From: Methanobrevibacter woesei
GTDB lineage: Archaea; Methanobacteriota; Methanobacteria; Methanobacteriales; Methanobacteriaceae
Assembly: GCF_003111605.1 (NCBI RefSeq)
Contig: NZ_MZGU01000006.1
Span: 176,240 to 240,239, forward strand
Direction of reading: 5' to 3'
DNA: 64,000 bases
The translations under genes and the position numbers were made by a program. The notes beneath the pieces are model-generated. The model was not told where the DNA came from. It made no database searches and was given only the letters and a program-made list of their open reading frames with translations. Shown here in pieces: positions 59,439-64,000 of this stretch (positions are counted from its first letter, which is position 1; every line of letters begins with the position of its first letter).

Positions 59439-61178
59439 TTAAAACTCTATATTTTGACGTTCTTCTTCAGTTGCATGTTCAGCTGCTTCAACATAAGCTT
59501 TACAAACATCTTTAGCATTACCATCCATGATTAATTTGCCTTTATCTAACCAGATAACCCTATTACAAATAGTTTCAATCGTTCTTACAGAGTGAGATAC
59601 AAGTAAAACAGTTGTTCCAGACCTCATCATTGACCTAATTTTATCATAACTTTTTTTCTGGAATTTCACATCCCCTACAGATAAGACTTCATCTAAAATC
59701 AATATTTCAGGATCAACAATAGTTGCAACTGAAAAACCTAATTTAGCTATCATACCAGAGGAATAATTCTTAATAGGTAACTCAATAAACTCTTCAAGCT
59801 CTGAGAATTCTACGATTTCATCATATTTACTTTGTAAAAATTCTTTGGAATATCCCAAAATAGCCCCATTTAAAAATATATTCTCCCTACCATTATAGTT
59901 ATGATCAAAACCAGCTCCTAATTCTAAAAGAGGTGCTACTTTACCTTCAATTTCAATTTCGCCTTCAGTAGGTTTTAAAACACCTGACAATACTTTAAGC
60001 AATGTACTTTTACCTGCTCCATTAAATCCTATTAAACCGACTCTTTCACCTTTATTAATAGTAAATGAAACATTTTTTAAAGCTTTAAATTTTTCTTTAG
60101 ATTTAATTTCCCTTTTAAGCCATTTAATAACATATTCCTTAAGATTGTCGATTTTTTCTTGAGCCTTTTCAAATTCCATTGAAACATTATTAACTTCAAT
60201 AGCTGTTTCTTGATTTAAAAGTTGATATTCTTCATCGTCTTCAAGTTCAACAGACCATTTTAAAAGGACATCCTCATATTCATTGATTCCACAATCATAT
60301 CCTTCAGGATGCACTTCTACATAGAATTTATCTCCACTTCCAAAAACATCATGATAACAATTTAAAAGTTTAATACCTTCGGACTTACATCTAAATATTA
60401 ATCTTAATCTGTTCATTCCTTTTTTCTTTGAACCAATATTCCAGACATATTCATTAGGGTTACTTGTATTTAAGGAATCTTGAGGTTTTTTATTTTTTAA
60501 AAGATATTTATCTGGATTGAAATAATATTTAACTAATTCCAATCCATCTGGAACATCAATATAAATTTTCTGTCTTTTTTCAGAACCTACAGTATCCCTA
60601 AATAAAATAGAATAAGTAAATTCCTCTCCCACTGCTTTTTGTAAAGGATTGTCCTCTGTAGGATAATAAGAGTTAATCTCATTATTCATTATATATTGTT
60701 GGTCTACATAGTCAATTGTGACCCTAACAAAGTCAAAAAATAAAGTTCCATCATTAGGACTTGTATTTTTAGGAAATGATATTTTAACACCGAATTTTTC
60801 ACTGTTTAAATCATCTGCAGATATTCCACTACCTGCAAAAAATACTGCACTTTCAACAGGTTTATTAAAAGCTTCAAAATTTGATTTTGATGAAAATTTC
60901 CCTTTAAGACCTATTAAATCAACAGTTGGTGCTTGAATATCAATATTATCATGCGCTAGATTCTTATGAAAATTAAATCTAATATCAATTGTATTAATTT
61001 TTGACCCTTTTGGAATATTAAAATTAAAATTAGTTACAACAATTGAACTAGGAGCATCATCACTTTTAATATTACAATAGGCTAAAGATTCCCAATCATC
61101 AATAGCTAAATTATCTAAATCTTGCCATCTTGATGAATTATTAACTTGAACCTGATTAAAGTTTTTAGGATATCTCAT
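59439..61178 (-). CDS. TagH-like polysaccharide ABC transporter ATPase with N-terminal beta-rich extension
   Basis: 579 residues, about twice the usual length. The C-terminal part (about 325-579) is a complete exporter ATPase: Walker A GFNGAGKST (384-392), signature KNYSSGM (around 470-475), Walker B EILILDEV (about 491-498) and switch His in LVSHS. The N-terminal 320 residues look like two beta-sandwich modules: residues 1-155 (strand pattern FNFNIPKGSKINTIDIRF) and 180-290 (GEEFTYSILFRDT, YIDVPDGLELV), the second recalling DUF11-like repeats of surface proteins. No signal peptide or helix precedes them, so they should be cytoplasmic. By analogy with the C-terminal domain of Wzt, they may recognise the polymer before export (inference). 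Confidence 0.85.
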   Translation of the reverse strand: MRYPKNFNQVQVNNSSRWQDLDNLAIDDWESLAYCNIKSDDAPSSIVVTNFNFNIPKGSKINTIDIRFNFHKNLAHDNIDIQAPTVDLIGLKGKFSSKSNFEAFNKPVESAVFFAGSGISADDLNSEKFGVKISFPKNTSPNDGTLFFDFVRVTIDYVDQQYIMNNEINSYYPTEDNPLQKAVGEEFTYSILFRDTVGSEKRQKIYIDVPDGLELVKYYFNPDKYLLKNKKPQDSLNTSNPNEYVWNIGSKKKGMNRLRLIFRCKSEGIKLLNCYHDVFGSGDKFYVEVHPEGYDCGINEYEDVLLKWSVELEDDEEYQLLNQETAIEVNNVSMEFEKAQEKIDNLKEYVIKWLKREIKSKEKFKALKNVSFTINKGERVGLIGFNGAGKSTLLKVLSGVLKPTEGEIEIEGKVAPLLELGAGFDHNYNGRENIFLNGAILGYSKEFLQSKYDEIVEFSELEEFIELPIKNYSSGMIAKLGFSVATIVDPEILILDEVLSVGDVKFQKKSYDKIRSMMRSGTTVLLVSHSVRTIETICNRVIWLDKGKLIMDGNAKDVCKAYVEAAEHATEEERQNIEF

Positions 61179-61201
61179 TTGAATAGAAATAGGATGACCT
61201 C

Positions 61202-61987
61202 CTATAGATTAAGTACGAATTTATCTTGATATTTATAGAAAACATATATTCCAATAAGTAATGATGCAATTGATGTAATTATCAAATAAAGCAGCGGTCC
61301 AGTTGTAGGGAAAATACCTCCCAATACAATATCCCTAACTGATGAAACACCAGCATATAATGGATTTATTGTAAATGCAAACATGAATTGTTGAGGAATA
61401 ATCTCAATTGGATAGAATAATGGAGTCATAAATGAAAGCAACATTATAAGAACCCCATATAAATACTTTATATCTGTAAAGAAAGTTGTAGCAGTAGCTA
61501 ATATTAAACCAACTCCAGTTGTTAATACCAATATAAAGAACAATGGAATTGGGAAATAGATAAGTGCTGGATAAAATGGTGCACCAGTAGCTATCATAAC
61601 CACAACAAGAACTATTAATGATATTAAGAAATTAATAAACTCCGAACATATTATTCCAATTGCAAACATATATTTTGGAACATAAATTTTTTTAATAATT
61701 TCAGAATTCCCCTTAATGGAATCCATAGCTCCTTGGGTCGCATTTGCAAATAAATCAAATACTAATTTACCGCTTAAAAGATAAACAGGGAAATTTTCAA
61801 TAGATCCTGCAAAAATTAATGAAAATACCATAGTAAGTACAATCATAGATAATAAAGGATTTAAAAAACTCCAAAATAATCCTAAAGTGGAGTCTTTATA
61901 TTTTCCACTAATATTCCTTTTTATAAGTTCTGTTAGTAAAAAGGTATATTTAGAAAAATTTTGTACAATATGATTATTTTCAAACAT
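61202..61987 (-). CDS. TagG/Wzm-like ABC-2 polysaccharide export permease
   Basis: Membrane component of the polymer exporter. 261 residues, six transmembrane helices, with the family N-terminus LLTELIKRNISGKYKDSTLG and LGLFWSFLNPLLSM. It pairs with the ATPase 23 bp downstream; together they resemble teichoic acid (TagGH) and O-antigen (Wzm/Wzt) exporters. Its gene is preceded by the divergence point of glycosyltransferase sequence upstream, with a 72-bp gap. Confidence 0.9.
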   Translation of the reverse strand: MFENNHIVQNFSKYTFLLTELIKRNISGKYKDSTLGLFWSFLNPLLSMIVLTMVFSLIFAGSIENFPVYLLSGKLVFDLFANATQGAMDSIKGNSEIIKKIYVPKYMFAIGIICSEFINFLISLIVLVVVMIATGAPFYPALIYFPIPLFFILVLTTGVGLILATATTFFTDIKYLYGVLIMLLSFMTPLFYPIEIIPQQFMFAFTINPLYAGVSSVRDIVLGGIFPTTGPLLYLIITSIASLLIGIYVFYKYQDKFVLNL

Positions 61988-62059
61988 AATTCGACCAACA
62001 AAATAACTACTTAAATTAATGAATAACTATATCTTAAAAATCTATTATAAAAATATTGT

Positions 62060-63097
62060 TTAATGTTTAAAAATACTTTTTATTTTTGATTTGAACTCCC
62101 TAACTTTCTTAATTCTTATAATGTTTCTGAGAATTTTTTTATAATCATCATTTAAAATGGGTTTAGTTAAAGAAGACAGCTGTTTTTCATTGAAATTTGG
62201 TGTTATTTGAATCTGTTTTTTAAATAAAGGATTAATATACTTAATTAATTCAAGTTTATCATTATTAGATATATTACTGCTTCCTAAACTTAAAATCCAG
62301 TAAATAAAATGCCTTCTAAAAATATTTGAGAAATATATTTCCTTATTTAATTCAATTAAAAGTTTATCAATCTTATAATAACCTTTAATCATATTTTCAA
62401 ATGTTTCTCTCTTTCTTAAATGAATTGTGGACTTATCATCCCATGAATCACGTATCCTGTAGTTGTAACTATAGAAATCATCCAAATATATAATTTTATC
62501 AGCTAAAAACAAAATATGAATATAGAATTCAAGGTCTTCTGCAAGCATTCCCTCAAGAAAACGAATATTATTTTTTATAAGAAATTCTTTTCTAAATAAT
62601 TTAGTCCAAATTGAAGGACCAATCTCAAATAATCTTAAATCATCAGATATGTTACTAACTTCTGCCCTTCCACCATCAAATATTGTTTCTTCCTCAATTT
62701 TTATATCATCATAAACTCGATAGTAATTGGAAATAACTACATCAGCATTTTCATATTTTATTTCATTGTACATTATTTCAAAGGCATTTTCTTCATAGGT
62801 ATCATCATGATCTGCAAAAATAACACACTCACCCTGAGCCAAATCCAAACCAACATTACGCCCAGTACCCGGAAAACCAGAATTAACATCCAAAAAAACA
62901 GAAGAAACATTACTATAACAAGAATCAAGCTCCTCCAATAAATCTAAAGTATAATCATCACTAGAAGCATCATCAACAAAAATAACCTCAATATTCTCAA
63001 AACCAATAGTCTGACACATAAAAGACTCAAAAGTCTCAACCAAAAAATCCCCAGTATTAAACGTAGGAACAACAACAGATATCTTATATTGTGACAT
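62060..63097 (-). CDS. Family 2 glycosyltransferase, TagE/capsule type, mosaic gene
   Basis: 345 residues. GT-A domain at 1-115 with VVVPTFNTGDFLVETFESF, FVDDASSDDYT, SGFPGTGRNVGLDLAQG and DXD-type CVIFADHDDTYEEN; the C-terminal half is helical and basic. All seven Glu codons in the first part are GAG, while those after about base 62800 are GAA. A 164-bp tract (62769-62932) is shared with the next gene with one mismatch. RBS AAGGT. Donor and acceptor unknown. Confidence 0.85.
   Translation of the reverse strand: MSQYKISVVVPTFNTGDFLVETFESFMCQTIGFENIEVIFVDDASSDDYTLDLLEELDSCYSNVSSVFLDVNSGFPGTGRNVGLDLAQGECVIFADHDDTYEENAFEIMYNEIKYENADVVISNYYRVYDDIKIEEETIFDGGRAEVSNISDDLRLFEIGPSIWTKLFRKEFLIKNNIRFLEGMLAEDLEFYIHILFLADKIIYLDDFYSYNYRIRDSWDDKSTIHLRKRETFENMIKGYYKIDKLLIELNKEIYFSNIFRRHFIYWILSLGSSNISNNDKLELIKYINPLFKKQIQITPNFNEKQLSSLTKPILNDDYKKILRNIIRIKKVREFKSKIKSIFKH
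62769..62932 (-). repeat. Near-identical 164-bp tract, copy 1
   Basis: Identical to 63837-64000 except at one position (62786 A versus 63854 G on the plus strand). It lies in the coding part for the GT-A core around SGFPGTGRNVGLDLAQG. Sequence similarity drops sharply on the side towards 62768. Confidence 0.95.
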
Positions 63098-63100
63098 GTT

Positions 63101-64000
63101 TTACCTTTTAAATTTATTTAACAGTCTTTTAATGCGGCTTTTTCCAGTTTTATCATTAATATTTTCTTGAATATTTTCAAGATAATTACTTTCATCTACA
63201 GCTTTTTCAAACTCTCTATTTATAATATGATTAACTAATTTTTTATATTTTCCTTTAAAAAATGGGTCTTCCACATAAAAATTATCAAATATATTATATG
63301 ATTTCCTAAATAAAATTAATTTATCACTATTTGATAACTTACTTAATACAATCGTATATAGCCAAGAGGTTAAATGAGATTTAAAAATTTTTTTACCATA
63401 ACTAACCTTATTTTCATCATTGAGCAATTTATCAATTTCATAATAACCATTTAACATTGCTTCAATGTATTTTCTATTTCTAACATGAATTGTAGATTTA
63501 TCTTTCCCTGAATCCCTAATTTTATAATTATATCCGTAAAAATCATTTAAATAGACGATTCCAGATGCTTTAAAAGAAGCATTAATTGCTAAATGAACAT
63601 CTTCAGCCAACATTCCCTCAATAAAATTAATCTTATTCTTTTGAAGAAATTCTCTCCTAAACATTCTTGTCCAAATTGCTGCAGGAATTCTTAATAAATC
63701 AGGCTCTTCCTTAAAAGAATTAACATTAATTTTCCCACTATCTCCAAATATTGATTTAAATGGAACAGTTCTGTCTGGGAATACTTGATTAAAGTTACAA
63801 ATCACCATATCTGCATTTTCACTAGCTATTTCATCATACATTATTTCAAAGGCGTTTTCTTCATAGGTATCATCATGATCTGCAAAAATAACACACTCAC
63901 CCTGAGCCAAATCCAAACCAACATTACGCCCAGTACCCGGAAAACCAGAATTAACATCCAAAAAAACAGAAGAAACATTACTATAACAAGAATCAAGCTC
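63101..64000 (-). CDS. Family 2 glycosyltransferase, N-terminus beyond window
   Basis: About 299 residues visible; the frame is open to the window edge, so the start is missing. Visible motifs are ELDSCYSNVSSVFLDVNSGF, GRNVGLDLAQGECVIFADHD and AIWTRMFRREFL; the C-terminal part is helical and basic like that of its neighbour. It ends 3 bp before the start of the neighbouring gene, so they are cotranscribed. The first 164 visible bases are nearly identical to that gene, while the C-terminal halves have clearly diverged. Confidence 0.85.
   Translation of the reverse strand, partial: ELDSCYSNVSSVFLDVNSGFPGTGRNVGLDLAQGECVIFADHDDTYEENAFEIMYDEIASENADMVICNFNQVFPDRTVPFKSIFGDSGKINVNSFKEEPDLLRIPAAIWTRMFRREFLQKNKINFIEGMLAEDVHLAINASFKASGIVYLNDFYGYNYKIRDSGKDKSTIHVRNRKYIEAMLNGYYEIDKLLNDENKVSYGKKIFKSHLTSWLYTIVLSKLSNSDKLILFRKSYNIFDNFYVEDPFFKGKYKKLVNHIINREFEKAVDESNYLENIQENINDKTGKSRIKRLLNKFKR
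63837..64000 (-). repeat. Near-identical 164-bp tract, copy 2 (continues past window)
   Basis: Partner of 62769-62932, with one mismatch. The identity reaches the window edge and probably continues to the start of the gene. Confidence 0.95.

Noticed and set aside
1..64000. The word ATAGCT/AGCTAT recurs very often on both strands
   Set aside because: Most copies are in coding frames as Ile-Ala (ATA GCT) and overall frequency seems only mildly above expectation for this base composition, so codon bias is the simpler reason.
1..64000. CRISPR arrays, insertion sequences, integrase or att sites
   Set aside because: No regularly spaced repeats, transposase frames or tRNA-linked duplications were seen; the tRNA-Arg 3' end is not repeated nearby.

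Overview
The window looks like a chromosomal segment of a low-GC, pseudomurein-walled methanogenic archaeon of the Methanobacteriales, most likely a Methanobrevibacter close to M. smithii (inference from gene content, AT-rich codon use and style). Archaeal markers include PolD large subunit, Rpo4, Rpo11, L21e, Sec61 beta, Csl4, Pus10, Dph2, class I LysRS, archaeal MetK, RadA and a multi-OB RPA. Methanogen markers include HdrA, F420H2 oxidase FprA and the methanogen-specific regulator MsvR. Ribosome binding sites are mostly GGTGAT- or GGAGG-like. I see no insertion sequence, integrase or CRISPR array.

Layout. 1-5.9 kb: end of lysS, a cytosine deaminase, a coiled-coil protein and polC. 6-12.3 kb: nrdD, a queuosine-precursor type transporter with a non-canonical start, rpl21e-rpo4, and DUF655-ksgA-mtq2. 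12.3-17.1 kb: dapF-lysA, a NUDIX enzyme, argD, cyclophilin and a small unknown. 17.1-24.5 kb (minus strand): VOC-MarR-MFS operon, hisF-ogg, and srp54-pus10-moaC-secG. 24.6-29.1 kb: hpt-dph2, csl4-rpo11, NUDIX, a broken tfs gene, an acidic membrane protein and tRNA-Arg(TCG). 29.1-34.6 kb: XPD/DinG helicase, cbiL, and msvR divergent from fprA-rbr. 34.7-42.5 kb: ileS-purL-moeA-M50 protease operon. 42.6-50.5 kb: metK, a decayed membrane-protein gene, DUF192, glyA-afpA, hdrA and an AEC transporter. 50.6-53.9 kb: rpa-radA. 54-64 kb: a minus-strand cell-surface glycopolymer cluster with glycosyltransferases, TagG/TagH-like ABC exporter, TagF/TagB-like glycerophosphotransferase and WbaP/CpsE-like initiating transferase.

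Main points of interest. A TTCG-N8-CGAA dyad at the nrdD promoter matches the MsvR box as I remember it, suggesting that the regulator encoded 26 kb away also controls the oxygen-sensitive ribonucleotide reductase. The TagH-like ATPase carries a roughly 320-residue N-terminal beta-rich extension that resembles surface-protein modules but has no export signal. Two adjacent glycosyltransferase genes share a 164-bp tract with one mismatch, bounded by an abrupt change in Glu codon use, which suggests cassette exchange. The transcription factor S gene is disrupted. A transporter appears to start at ATA or ATT. The L21e gene has a 53-nt two-stem leader. Many transcription units end in hairpin plus T-tract structures whose stem contains the stop codon.
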